A DNA stretch of 64,000 bases, from positions 9,108,269-9,172,268 of the forward strand of contig CM076650.1 in assembly GCA_038496675.1 (NCBI GenBank). Direction: 5' to 3'. Position numbers and translations under genes: made by a program. Source of the DNA: Rachycentron canadum. Lineage: Eukaryota > Chordata > Actinopteri > Carangiformes > Rachycentridae. The notes under the pieces were generated by a model. It was not told where the DNA came from. It did not search any database and worked only from the letters and a program-made list of their open reading frames with translations. Of the stretch, positions 25,388-36,429 are shown in pieces; the first letter of the stretch is position 1; each line of letters begins with the position of its first letter.

Positions 25388-27284
25388 GAAAATCAATACG
25401 TGGCTATCTGTGTATATGTTGTCGCGGGCAGCCACAAATATAACAATGTATAGGAAACACAGGTCTCAGGACTGGGGTGTAGAATGTAAACATGGTCAGT
25501 AGTGTGGTGATTTTGTAAAAAAGCCAATTTGCCCTTTACTCAGGGCATTGTATTCCATGAGGAAAGCCAACATCCCGGCACCGATGATAAACCGTCCCCA
25601 GATTACTTCTCACACAAATGCCTCTATAATTGTTGGAGTCTAATTTATCTCCACTCATGTATTGGGGAAATAAGCCCCTGGCTCCAGCTCTCAGGGAAGC
25701 TACCTAACTGAAGAAAGAGATTGAACAACTGAAGCAGGGGCTGCAGCTCAGGACGGCTGTGTCTCATTTCTGTCCTGTTGCCGTCAGGTCCACATGTTTT
25801 GGCGTGTCTATCTTTTTAGTCTGTTTTTAATTCTTTCACTGTAATTGTGTAATCAATGGCTTCTGATTATTTGTGATTTATGATTACATTTTTCATAGTG
25901 GTCCTACTAAATGTTAATTATTTTTGTAGGGCTAGGTTCTTTTTTGTTATTGATCTTGCTCCTGACTGATTTTGATTAATGGACTCCTCAATTTTTGATT
26001 TTGATTATGTGTTTATATTATGTTTATATAATCTCAGTTTTTTTAACATTATCATCTCATCTCTGTGTTTTCTGCCTGTCCAGGTCAAACAGCTTTCTTA
26101 ATTTATTCTGACATTTTTGCATTACTTGTTGAATGGCTCAGCCTTTTTGGCTGGACCGCATCAGTCTCATGCTCACAAATGTCCTCTCTTGCTGTGTCTA
26201 CTCTGATCAGTGAGTGGCAGAGAGGCAGAGCATCCGTTTGTTGCCCAGAGGGAAGGTTTTTGGACTGAGAGACAAAATAAGAAAGATATTCTGTCCCTTC
26301 TAACTTTCTCTATGAGTGATCATTTCAGAAGTAAAAATAGCTGAAATCACAGAACAGTCATTGGCTTTAATTTATGTGGTGGCTGTAAAATTAGTATTTT
26401 AGCAGCAGCTTGTAAGTTAACATGTAGTCTTGGGATGCGTTTTAGCCACTATTCCATACTTTTCTGTCGTCTGACAACAGACTCAGAAAAACAGATGTAT
26501 GAGAACAGTTTTATTGGAAATGCAGCTGTATTAAATTACCTGTTCACTTCTCTCCTACTACCATATACATACAGTAAAGGACTGAAACCAGCTGACGCTA
26601 GGCTGAATGCAAATATGATGCAATGGTGTCAGTTGTTCAGTGGTACCCCAGCAGTTTTCAGCTCTTTCTTCGATTTTGCACATTGATCATACGCAACGAA
26701 GACATTTACTGTGTTTTCACCTGGTTCAGTCTATTTAGAAGCAGAGCTGTCCTGAGAAAGACCTGCTTTACTGGCTGCTTTAACATGAAGCCTCTGCCAA
26801 TGTAGTTGAGTTTTCACCTGTCTCTTAGTTGGTTTTATCTGCAGGATTATGTAAAATGTATTGAACTGATTTGCCCCAGAGATGCTGAATTGGTCAGGGA
26901 AGAACACATTAAACTGTGGTGCCTGTCCAATTAAAGGCAAGTCCATTTCAGCGATTTCCTAAATATTACAACCGTCACAAGGTTATTTACATTGGATGTA
27001 TATTTTAAATCATTTACAGGGCTCTGGCTCTATTACTGTCTTATATACAGTTGGTTTTATTCGTGCATTTGCCTGGGTCGGTGGTCAGTGAATGCACTGA
27101 GGGAGGGCTTCATATCGATGGTGCACTCGACCACTCTAGTCCCAAGAGCTGCACATTATATGGACCTTCTCAAAGAATAGACTGCATATCTAGCCCTTTC
27201 ACATCTTATCGATCACTTGCTTTAATTTACCATGTAAACCACATTCATACAGCTCTTACATCTACACATAAAGGGCTTCTACCA
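25388..27284. other. non-coding DNA, no recognised element
   Basis: Frames at 25529-25711, 26065-26268, 26435-26946 and 26992-27398 are short, overlapping and without domains. The last runs into the dispersed repeat at 27285. Confidence 0.45.
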
Positions 27285-27446
27285 TTCACACACACTCATA
27301 CATTGATGGAACAGTCATCAGAGGCTATTAGGGGTTCAGTATCTTGCCCTAGGACACTTCCATACATGGACTGGAGGAGCCAGGGATCAAACCGCTGACC
27401 TTCTGATTAGTGGACGTCCCACTCCTCCTGGGCCACAGTCGCCCCA
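27285..27446 (+). repeat. dispersed fish repeat ('gggttcagtatcttgcccta')
   Basis: The order 'accattcacacacactcata', 'ggggttcagtatcttgccct', 'aggacacttc', 'ggaggagccagggatcaaac', 'gacct', 'tgattagtgga' and 'gggccacag' is a highly repeated fish module. It is non-coding, and its transposon class is not clear to me. Confidence 0.65.
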
Positions 27447-27731
27447 TCCTGTCTCCTTTGATCCTGCCATTCAGCATCTATAGATCTAAAGAGCAACACA
27501 GATGCACTAGCTCTTTCCCCACTTTGTTCACAACATGGTCTGGGTTGTGTCTGGAGAGGAGGGTGATGTGTGGAGAGGACTGTCCAAAGATGTGGCTGTT
27601 GCCAGCAGTATCCACTATAATTCACATCCTGTTCTCAAATTTAAATCTCCTATCAAGAGGACATCTTCCTCTCAATATTATTCAGTGTGCTATACTATAC
27701 ATGAATGTCAAGGCAAATGCAATTCAGTAAT

Positions 27732-27732
<1 letters not shown>

Positions 27733-27785
<53 letters not shown>
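27733..27785 (+). repeat. (GT)n microsatellite
   Basis: About 26 uninterrupted GT units. The Val-Cys and Thr-His repeats in frames across it are artefacts of the repeat. Confidence 0.97.
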
Positions 27786-27786
<1 letters not shown>

Positions 27787-28089
27787 AGTAGAATTGATAA
27801 GCATATCAAGGACAAACAAAATGGCTAAAAAGCAAAGGAGTGAGTGTGCTGAGTCATCATGTGAGAGTGGCATTGGGAGTGTTTTTCTTTCTTTATCTGT
27901 ACAGTATATATTGTAAATAGTGTGCAGTGTTGGGCTTGTGTGTGTGTGTCTCGGCATTTTCAGTTGGTCAACATGCCAAATGCCAGCATGGAGTTGATCA
28001 AACTCCCAAGGGCACATGACATTAGCTCCTGCTCTCCCTTGGAGTGGAGGAATGTAGATTGGCAGTAGCAAGATGAATTGGCAGTGTTG

Positions 28090-28558
28090 AATCTGCTGCT
28101 GGGATTTTTGACCAGGATATTTCTAAAGAAAACAAACTAGCTGAGAGCAGTGTTGACATTAATGAAATTTTTGTAGTCTTGCCACTGACGATGCCAGCTA
28201 AGAGAGTCGAGATTGTCATGATCATGTTTATCAGTGATAAATGTGACAAATCAACTTATTTTGTTGAGAGAACTGTTTGACCATGAGAAGGTGGTTTCCG
28301 CAAATCAGGAAACTATGGTTGGGCACCAGGGAAAAAGCAGCAGTGGACACAGTGAAAGACAGTAATAAAGACCTGATGGTGGATGAGACTGTTTTCAAAG
28401 TTACTGGTCTCAAAAGAAAGCAAATTGACACTAGTGCTTATCATCCCCAGGAAAGGGGCAGTAAGCAGGTTGAGAGAGTGACAGAAAGGCAGCGAGAGGA
28501 GCAGCCAGAGCAGAAGTCAAGTATAGAGGAGGAGGAGGACTGTTCTGAAGACAGCTAG
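28090..28558 (+). pseudogene. Tx1 LINE ORF1 remnant
   Basis: One frame contains VLPLTMPAKRV followed after a gap by MFISDKC, resembling the ORF1 segment upstream of the zinc-knuckle part in Tx1-type elements. The 93-codon frame at 28277-28558 ends in a very acidic tail (EEEEDCSEDS) just before the ORF1 stop, as in other members. No intact CCHC knuckle is visible. The ORF1 assignment leans on the endonuclease that follows. Confidence 0.5.
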
Positions 28559-28818
28559 GTTGACCTTGCCAGTGGACTCACAGAAATTAAAAAAACAAAC
28601 AAACATGAACAACAGATTAAAACAAACAAAAATGTGAAGATGTACCTACAGACAAATACTTTTAGTTTCTGTCAGATCAAAGATGAGCAGCAGAGGAAAG
28701 GAAGGTTATATTGACCAAAGAAGAAAACTGGGACTCAAACAACAACTAGGTCTATGTATATGATGATGAATGCCTCCTGTCTGTTTTATCATGTGTGTCG
28801 CTTCTTACATCTGATACC

Positions 28819-29470
28819 ATGAGTGATCTCAGAGCCTCCACGCTCAACAAGAATGGTGCCAGAGTTGTGAGGAAGAAAGTGAGTGTGTTTGAACTTGTTA
28901 GATTCAAAAGCATTTATGTGATGTTGGTTGAAGACACACAGTGACAATTCAAATGAGACTGACTGGAGGTGGGAGTGGGATAGGGAGGTTATTTTAAGTC
29001 ATTTAAGCACAACCACGAGAGAAGTGGTGCTCCACCTTTTGGAAAACTTTCAGTCAAGCCTCATGTAGTGGAGGAAATAATGAAGCGCTGACTGGTGGTG
29101 CCCAGAGCCAAATATGAGCTTTTTACAATTGTTTTATAAATGTGTACACTCCCAGTGCAGGACAGAGTTCAGTGAACCCTGTGTGGTTTTAAGTCACTGT
29201 GGGCCTAAAGTTTTTTTTATTTTTTTTATTTTGGAGGAGATTTTAACTGCGCAGAGAACAATCAGCTGGAGATAAATCACATTGAACCTCATGCTGTTTC
29301 AAAATGTGCCATGAAGCAGCTGGTGGAAGCTCACAGGTTAAATGACATATGGAGAGAAATGCATGACAAACACAGACAGTACACCTGGGACCAAAGCAGA
29401 GAGGATCTTTTTCCATGACTAGATTAGACAGATTTTGTTTTGGGGCGTCATTTTAGTATATTTAAAGTAG
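28819..29470 (+). pseudogene. Tx1 LINE endonuclease remnant
   Basis: ATG at 28819 begins MSDLRASTLNKNGARVV, the usual start of the endonuclease domain. The frame stops at 28942-28944 (TGA). A shifted frame then gives NETDWRWEWDREVILSH, a typical block of these endonucleases. The GGDFNC motif is readable at 29233-29250, including the Asp and Asn of the active site, and HRQYTW lies downstream before a TGA. The pieces sit in correct order but in different frames. The coding capacity is lost. Confidence 0.7.
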
Positions 29471-29663
29471 GTAAAGTTGTTTTGACAGACAGTGCAGTAA
29501 GTCATAATTACTGTAAAGTTGGCATTGTGATTTTGGTCTGAAATATAAAAACGATAATGTGATTTTGGTCTGTACCAAACAAACATCTTCAAGCTTCATC
29601 TTTTTTTGAAAGTATTGCTTGTGTGCACTGGATTTGTATGCCTCCATGCTAACAATAGCTAGG

Positions 29664-30157
29664 GCCAGAGGCATTATGTTTTCTATTTGTCTGTTTGTCC
29701 TTCCTTTCTTGTGAGTGCAATATCTCAGAATCTCCTTGGGGCAACTTTATTTGGACTTGAGGATGAACTAATTAGATTCTAGTGGTCAAAGTTGAAAGTT
29801 ACTGTGACCTTACAAAACATAGTTCTGGCTTTGTGAACACAAAGCCAGAACTATTTCAGTAATGCCTTGAGAATTTCTTCAAATTTGACACAACCATTCA
29901 CATAGACTCAAGGATGAACTGACTGTGGTCAAAGGTCACTGTGACTTCACAAAAACTCACAAATTTGTGTGGTAATTTTGATACAATTTGATCAAGTATG
30001 TAATAGGATGAATTGATAAATGGTCAAAGGTGAACTTCACTTTAAAATCACGATGTTCTGCAAAAGCACCTCTGGCCATTATTCAATGCTTTAACTCAGG
30101 AAGGGAGGCTGTGACTATATTTCCTGCAACTTGGCTGGTTGGTGGAGGGATACAACT
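29664..30157 (+). repeat. dispersed fish repeat, partly duplicated copy
   Basis: It runs from 'gccagaggcattatgttttc' to 'ggctggttggtggagggata'. The recognisable internal order is an 'atatctcagaat' block, 'aggatgaacta', 'ggtcaaagttgaaagttact', 'gtgacct', 'tcaaatttgacacaac', 'caaaggtcactgtgac' and 'gttctgcaaaag'. The segment from 'cttgaggatgaact' to 'tgacct' appears twice (about 29754-29812 and 29909-29950), with a perfect 17-bp foldback between the copies at 29819-29854. Related copies are at 47556 and 55025. Confidence 0.65.
29819..29854. repeat. perfect 17-bp inverted repeat, 2-base loop
   Basis: The left arm at 29819-29835 is ATAGTTCTGGCTTTGTG, the loop is AA, and the right arm at 29838-29854 is the exact reverse complement. 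It lies at the junction between the two duplicated parts of the surrounding repeat. Confidence 0.97.
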
Positions 30158-30909
30158 GCCAGCCTGCAATTCTAGTTTTTCAAGAGCCAAGGAGCAAAAC
30201 CCTAATTTTTATAAATACCTGTATACATGTCAACCAGGCCTGAGACAAACATTGGAGATCAAGTCATCACACCAAGAAACGTGGACTAAAAGACTCAGGA
30301 GTAAAGAAGGTAAATGAAACAAGATTCACTAACGTAGAAGGGACTGACAGGACCACTGCTGGTCTATAAAACAAGTGCATCTGCAGACTTGTTCATGATG
30401 AATGAGGAAAACACTGTTCAATCCTTGAACAAGAGAAAGCTTAGCGGGAGAAAGTACACTGTGTAGAGGGTGGGGCTAAATATGCAAGATGAAGGTAAAC
30501 CGATTTGGCCGCTGTTTTCCAAACAGTCGTTAAACAATAGACAGGGTGATCTGCAGTGGACAATCCTGCAGTGTTGTGCAATTCCATAGTGTCCATTAAA
30601 TGTCCAAAATGAATTTTCACTGTTTTCTTGACTGTGAACAAGTTTGGTTTTCTGTTTTTTTTAAAAACCTTAAAAAATTGCTCTTAATCTCTCCTGAGAT
30701 TTGGTGTGAGGCTTTTCGTGCTGGCTACAGAAAAGAAAATGCAAAGCAGTGCCAGCTGTTACGCTTTGTACTGGAAGAGGCAGAACTGTCTATTTACAAA
30801 AGCATGAGAAGGGTTAGGGTTAACCTTGATCCACATAGATGGTTCAGGCGAGGAGCTTCTTTTAATATTCAAGTCGTTTGTGAAAGCCAGAGAGTGAATT
30901 TTGGATTCT
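30158..30909 (+). other. unassigned DNA with 103-codon open frame
   Basis: The frame at 30600-30911 reads through 103 codons (it contains LLRFVLEEAELSIYKSMRR and ends RVNFGF). The 'leucine-rich, IYKSMRR' block and terminal 'NFGF' faintly recall the C-terminal tail of Tx1-type ORF2 proteins, which would fit the LINE upstream. The match is weak and I do not rely on it. A two-unit TTAGGG-like string at 30808-30822 is too short to mean anything. Confidence 0.25.
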
Positions 30910-30964
30910 AATCATGAACAATGTTGATGAATTTTGTTTAAATTCATCAACATTGTTCATGATT
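30910..30964. repeat. perfect 25-bp inverted repeat, 5-base loop
   Basis: The left arm at 30910-30934 starts AATCATGAACAATGTTGATG, the loop at 30935-30939 is TGTTT, and the right arm at 30940-30964 is its exact reverse complement. There is no mismatch in 25 pairs. The open frame before it stops at the left edge of the foldback. Confidence 0.97.
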
Positions 30965-31092
30965 CACTAAAGCTTTCTGTTCTGTTGCTGAGGGGCAGCT
31001 GAGCCTTAATTCCATGTTTCTCTGAAATTTTTAAATCCTTTCTTTATCTCAACTTAATCTGTTAATTTCGTCATGTCAACCTATCCTTATAT

Positions 31093-31320
31093 CCCTTTTC
31101 TACTCTATGGTACCAGCTCAGTGTGACTCGTCTCTACTCACCATCTTTTAATTATCCATCAGGCAAAAGTTGTGAATAGCTGGTACATGGTACTTATTTT
31201 GGTATCACCTCCCCTCCAAGGCTCCAACTGATCTGAGGCAAAATCAAAAGGTGACGGAAAACACTGCAGACTACTGACTAGTCAAAGAGAATCGTCACTA
31301 CTGTCTCACCATTGTGTGAG
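31093..31320. repeat. non-autonomous DNA transposon fragment (hAT-like)
   Basis: 'cccttttctactctatggta', 'ccagctcagtgtgactcg', 'ttttggtatcacctcccctc' and 'gaggcaaaatcaaaaggtga' follow the layout of a common fish repeat ('ttttccactgcacggtaccagctc...actcgactc...aaaaggtgacg'). It is non-coding and diverged. Confidence 0.55.
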
Positions 31321-34300
31321 AAGGGGTGTTATATAAGGGGTGGGATGCTATTGAAAAATAAAAATAAAATCTCCCTGTCCCTGTCTTTGTACATCCCACC
31401 TTTCTCATCCTTTCACCCTATAGTATCAGTTTGGGGGAAGAAATAGATTGTCTCCTTGCTCCTGCAATCAATTTTTGTCAGCTCACTAGGTTTCTCTCTG
31501 GAGCACTTGGTATTCACAAAATGAAATAATGGGCCACCATAAATTTTGTAGAGAGGCACTGTCTGTTTTACTTATGTTTAGGGAGATCTCCACCTGATAA
31601 CTTTTGGCAGCACCTACTATGCAGAGCTCGACAGAGCGAGCATTCACATTTGCGACTAAAACTAGATGAACACGAAGTGTTGAATTCATTTTGGACAACA
31701 TTTGCGAATAAAATGTACTCCACTAAAATAGTCTTTTATGTAATTAAAAGGTTGGTAACACAACAATAATGATGATGATTTTCTGTGCACAAGTGCCAGT
31801 GTCTAGCAATAGTTTGCATGTGAGGTGTTAAGGGGACATCTATAAATTGTGGGTACAAAAAATGGGTCTGCATGCACATCAGTCACAAGTCACACAACCT
31901 ACCTCTACGAGTAAATTCAATCTATTTATGATAGACATGTTCATACTATTTATACAGTATAAAGCAGGTTAAAGTATAAATAACAGTATGAAGCAGGAAT
32001 AATTAAAAACTCTGTATCCTTTTTTTTAAATTGTGTCTTGTGGTCCTTCAACAGAAAACAACTGGCAGTGAGTTACAATGTGGTTCTAAGATGATGGAGC
32101 GAATATAAAAACTCTTTTTGTATTGCATCTTTACTAGTTGAAGTTTTTTGATACAATTTTACCTGGAGTTGAGCAAAAACTACCATCACAACAGCCTCAG
32201 CATCCAATGATATTTCCTCTTGTTTTAACTACCACATGCTGTGATATTTCTGAGCACCCTAAATATAGCTGTTTTTCATCTTTACCCTAAGGCAGAAAAC
32301 AGTATCTAGGCAGACACATAGCCCTATACACCCTTAGTCATTGAAATTCATGAGGAGAGGGGATAAAAAACAAGGCTAATTTTTCAAGAGCAGGTTCACA
32401 AGCACCAGGCCATTTGTAAAACCTGTTCAGATGAATACACATGAAATAAATGTTAACTCTGCTGACAGGCTATTAATAAAAGTGTTTGATTTAGAGGCAA
32501 GGCGAGGGTATGTGCCAGGGGAGGCTTGGATTCTATAAGTGGGCACAGGGAGAAGGAGCCTTATCTCTGGCTAACTGACGTCTTTTGGGCTTTTTGACTC
32601 CCTCAGGTTGATTTGGACTTCTCTTTATCATGAATTGTACACGCCAGGAGGATTAGCCAGCCAATCCTGGATCAGTGAAACAATGCTATAGTGGTGACAA
32701 CCGGATCGATTATATCCTCAAATGACTTAATAAGATGTACCAGATCTGGCTGGCTGGGAACTAAATGAGATTAACTGTGAGAGTAAAACCAGGTTTCCAG
32801 ATGAGGTGAGGTGGTTGTTCTTGTCATCGTATTGTCTCACAATCCTTGAAGTGCATTTGAATTGGTGGATGGTTTGGATGATTATGTAGTACCTTTTATT
32901 GTGTTGGCAATAGGCCTTTTTTCACAGTAGATATTTTGACTTGTAGTTGGAAAAGAACAGGTGTTACTAGTGGCTTTAATGATGTCTGTGTTTTGTTCTT
33001 GTGCCCCAGTAAGTCATGACAGTGTGACAGCATGCACAATACCAGAACCCTGAGGAGCTAATCGTAATTCAGCCCTTATTGATTTAATGTACACCTGTGC
33101 TTTCCTACACTGACTTGTCAAAATATCTTCTGTTAAAAAGGTGTAACTGGTAAAGTGAGTTGGTCGTGCACATCGATGTGCTCTCAATTTCTGAGCCTTG
33201 TTTATTGTGACTGGCTTATCACAAAGTTGTACGTTCTTTTGTTCCAACCATGCTCACTCAATTGACCTTCATATGCTACCTACACAGGGCGTAGCAGGAT
33301 ATTTACATGATGCAAGGATTAGTAATGATGTGGATGTCGTAACTGGATGGACCAAGTTCAAATCCGTTACATGCTTTAGGTAAGTAGTGACTCTTTGAAT
33401 CTGTAACCATGGCTAAGCTCTTTCCTAGTGGGCAGAAGAAGCTGTTACTCGATTACATATTTAGTCACAATAATACTAAGTTCAATTTTAGGGTGGATTT
33501 TCAACTGAGTTTTAATTTACAGTGTGCGATGCTAAAAAAAACTTGTGAAAGCTAAAAGCAAAACTAATCAAGAAGAAATATTATCCATCGAAAAAAGCCT
33601 ATGGTGGTGCTTGCAATCAGCAGGTCTCAAACATAGGCTGTTGAGGCAATGTTGATGCTTGGAGCTGTTGGTTTACTAAGCAGGAAAAAAGGCTGATGTT
33701 TACCTCTTGCTGCCCCCAAACACTGCTCTGTGTAACCTGCTGTGTCTACTGTTTCCCCACCGACCTGAAAAAGCCAATGTGCAGAATTACCCATCTGCTG
33801 GTCTGCAGGCGTGTGCTACAGCCCCGTATGTAAGATTAGGAGATCAAGAGAGCGCATGTCTTTTTTCACCCTGCCTGTGAGCTTCGGGTTGTGTATTTAT
33901 TCTGTGTGTGCTAGGTCACTGTGAAAATGTCTGATAATTTGCCATGAGGTCCATGAGAGTAAATGTGCAACAAAATGAGTGAACGACAAACAATGCAACA
34001 AGGACCAAATTAAAATGGAACACATGCAATGTGAAAGTTATGCTACAATTTGTTATAATGATCCCTCCTTTTACTCTGTTATTTCAGGGTAAATGTCATG
34101 TAAATAGCAGACCATGAAATTAATCTTCTAACATTACTTTACATACCCTGAGGCAGTAACCAACGCGGGTGAAGTAATGTGATGTACCACATTTCCATAC
34201 AGGAGAGGTAGGAGGCAACTAAGAATTTAGTTGGAGGGAAAAATGAAGATATGTTCAAAGCCATGTTGAATGTGCATAGCAATGCATTACACTGTCATGG

Positions 34301-34769
34301 TGGGGAAGAGATTGCAGGCCCATTTTCACCAGGGAAATGTGCCAATTATTAGATAATGTTCAGAACAAGCCGTCATGGATTAAAGCCTTGCAAGAGTCAG
34401 GATGCTCTTCAAATGAAGATGGTTTGATTAGCATATAGGCTGCTTTTCCAACTACCACGTGAAGTTTGAGGCTAAACAGGGGATTTCAGCCCTCTCCTAA
34501 GCTTTGTTTGCAGGTCCCATATAAGAAATACATTGCCAAAATCAAAATAGCTGAATCTCCTTGTACTTTAATACATCCAAGAATTTAGGTTATGCACTTG
34601 CACAAAACCATGCTTGATATACAGTATAGAAACAGCACTTTGGAGTCAACCACTGGCTCATTTTTGTATTTTTGAAAGATGTTTATTGTGAATACATTAA
34701 ACATCTAAATGACTCTTAACAATATCACCCTTGTTTGCTGTGTTTGGTGAAGGACTGCCCCATTTTATC
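31321..34769. other. non-coding DNA with possible conserved block
   Basis: No gene or element is recognised. The part at 32430-32800 is repeat-free and of even composition, and could be a conserved non-coding element. The frames at 31486-31701 and 33014-33383 are short and unsupported. Confidence 0.35.
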
Positions 34770-35050
34770 ATTATTTTCATTATTGGTCAAACAGATAACT
34801 AGTTTTCTAATAATTGTTTAGGTTATATAATATCCAAAGGTGTAAAAAGTTAGCAAAGGTTATTTCTTCAAAAGACTTGTCTGATCAACAGTCCAAAAAA
34901 CTGATACATTTAGTTTACTATTGACGACTGCAAAATAAATACTCAAATTACTCATGTCAAACAAATCAATCATTTGAATATTTAAAGTTTCCGATTCATT
35001 TTCTTTTGCTTGACTAATGGATGAATCAACAATTTGTTGCAGGTCTAGTC
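34770..35050. repeat. hAT-like non-autonomous repeat, longest copy
   Basis: 'caaaagacttgtctgatcaa', 'cagtccaaaaaactgataca', 'tttagtttactattgacga' and, at the end, 'gcttgactaatggatgaatc' plus 'ttgcaggtctag' reproduce the known order of a fish repeat family ('cttgttttgtccgaccaacagtccaaaac...gactaatcg...ttgcagctcta'). Shorter pieces occur at 6103 and 12768. Confidence 0.65.
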
Positions 35051-35744
35051 GTCATTAATGAGGTCTTGTGTCACAGTGTTTAGAACTTTTAGCTTTCAAG
35101 TAAATTGAAGCAGTGAGACACATCTGTTCATCGAAAAACCAGAGTTGTCAACAAAACCTCACACTTGCTGTAAAAATTGAAAAATGCATTTAAATGAATG
35201 GGTTACCACCATTGATCAATGATGTAAGATAAGAGTAACGAGAGACTCGGTACTGATCTGGCGTTGCCTCTGCGTGTTTGTCGGATTAGTAATATTGTTT
35301 TGAAAGAGCCGAGTTATACCCTATAGTTCCTCAGGACTGTTTTAAGGATTTGGTTTAATTATTTTGTTTCCCTATCTGACACTGAATTTCTAAATATGTA
35401 TCTCTTAAATTGTTTCACTAAGCAGAAGCAGCAATTGCAATAAATTTTAGTGTAGCTGCCACCTCATTTTAATTTTACTTCATGTGGTCATTTGACCATG
35501 ACATGACATTTTCAATAAACTTTGTTCTTAATCATGATGGAGCCACAGGGAAGCAAATATAAAATAGATATGTGATGAAGCTGGTAAGTAATGTAAGAAC
35601 TGCCAGACTAAATAACAACAAATATTACACATAGGATTTGCCTGTGGAAGTAAAACATACCCACACCATTTAGTGTTTTTTAAACAAACAATACATCATT
35701 GATAAATACATCAGTTGCCTATTATCCATTAAGTGTTTAGTGTG

Positions 35745-35914
35745 GAGTGCCCCGGTGGCTCACCTGGTACACTGCCTACCATGAGGGCTTTCCCCCGGCC
35801 CAGGGTTGAGGCTGACCCTCTGTTCCATGTCACCCCCCCCCTCCATGGGTTTTGTGTCTCACAGTGTCACAGTATCTCACAGTGGCTGGCAAAATAAATG
35901 CAAAAAAAAAAAAA
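35745..35914 (+). repeat. tRNA-derived SINE
   Basis: The head 'gtgccccggtggctcacctg' contains a pol III A-box-like sequence (TGGCTCACCTGG, 35756-35767, one mismatch to the consensus). A decayed B box lies at about 35804-35815 (GGTTGAGGCTGA against GGTTCGANTCC). A 'tccatgtcacccc' body and a 13-A tail at 35902-35914 follow. This is the usual layout of a tRNA-derived SINE common in percomorph fish. The body is shortened and the B box is mutated, so it is probably inactive. No target duplication is clear. Confidence 0.8.
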
Positions 35915-35979
35915 GACAACAACAAATAAACAAACAAAAAAAAATGGTGTAATTAATGTCTAATTTAACAACACGGGGG

Positions 35980-36190
35980 ATTTCTCTCCCCTTTTAGCTT
36001 CCAGAAAAAGGAGCAACAAAAGCTAATTAGAAAAGCAGCCAGCATTACTGTGCGCTAAATCTCATCTCCTGTAAAGCCAAAGGCCTCTACTATTTTACGT
36101 CATTGCCACCAATAAGCAAATCAATCATCTGACACCTGCATCAATCTTTGGACTTGATGTCATCGCCTGAGAAATTCACACAGATTTCAC
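35980..36190. promoter_or_regulatory. possible conserved non-coding element
   Basis: Repeat-free sequence of even composition with a palindromic homeodomain-type core CTAATTAG at 36023-36030 and an 'atcatctgacacctgc' block near 36125-36140. The look is that of vertebrate conserved enhancers, but I have no alignment. Confidence 0.2.
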
Positions 36191-36246
36191 AAATAGAGCA
36201 ATGTGTAGTACTCTTGAGGCAGAGATTATGACAACCTCTGAAAGAA

Positions 36247-36248
<2 letters not shown>

Positions 36249-36278
<30 letters not shown>
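36249..36278 (+). repeat. 30-T homopolymer
   Basis: An uninterrupted run of 30 T. It could be the A-tail of a minus-strand retroposed copy, but the sequence to its left shows no recognisable element. Its length is probably unstable and error-prone. Confidence 0.95.
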
Positions 36279-36279
<1 letters not shown>

Positions 36280-36429
36280 AGTGAGTTTGAGACTTATGAG
36301 ATGGATTTTAGTGGAAACTGAGGTAAACATGGACCAAGCCATTGTGAACTCCTGAGCCACAGTTTATCTGTCTTCTGATCCCCTGGTCCACCCACAGTGC
36401 TTGTTGATCCTATTGCTACTGGGTCTGTC

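Larger units (their letters stand above)
28090..29545 (+). mobile_element. degraded Tx1-type LINE
   Basis: A remnant of an ORF1-like region (28090-28558) is followed by the start of ORF2 with an AP-endonuclease domain (28819-29470), in the order expected for Tx1-clade non-LTR retrotransposons. The reverse transcriptase is not found after about 29545, where a different dispersed repeat begins, so the copy is 3'-truncated or interrupted. Stops and frameshifts throughout show it is old. Confidence 0.65.

Noticed and set aside
24853..25443. Long frames on both strands near 25 kb
   Set aside because: They run through 400 Ns and AT repeats, so the translation is meaningless.
27535..28071. Frames with Val-Cys or Thr-His repeats
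   Set aside because: They are products of the GT microsatellite at 27733-27785.
30807..30824. Telomere-like TTAGGG units
   Set aside because: Only two units are present, which is too few to call an interstitial telomere.
35756..35815. Possible tRNA gene from the A- and B-box-like motifs
   Set aside because: No cloverleaf can be drawn, and the head, body and A-tail fit a tRNA-derived SINE.
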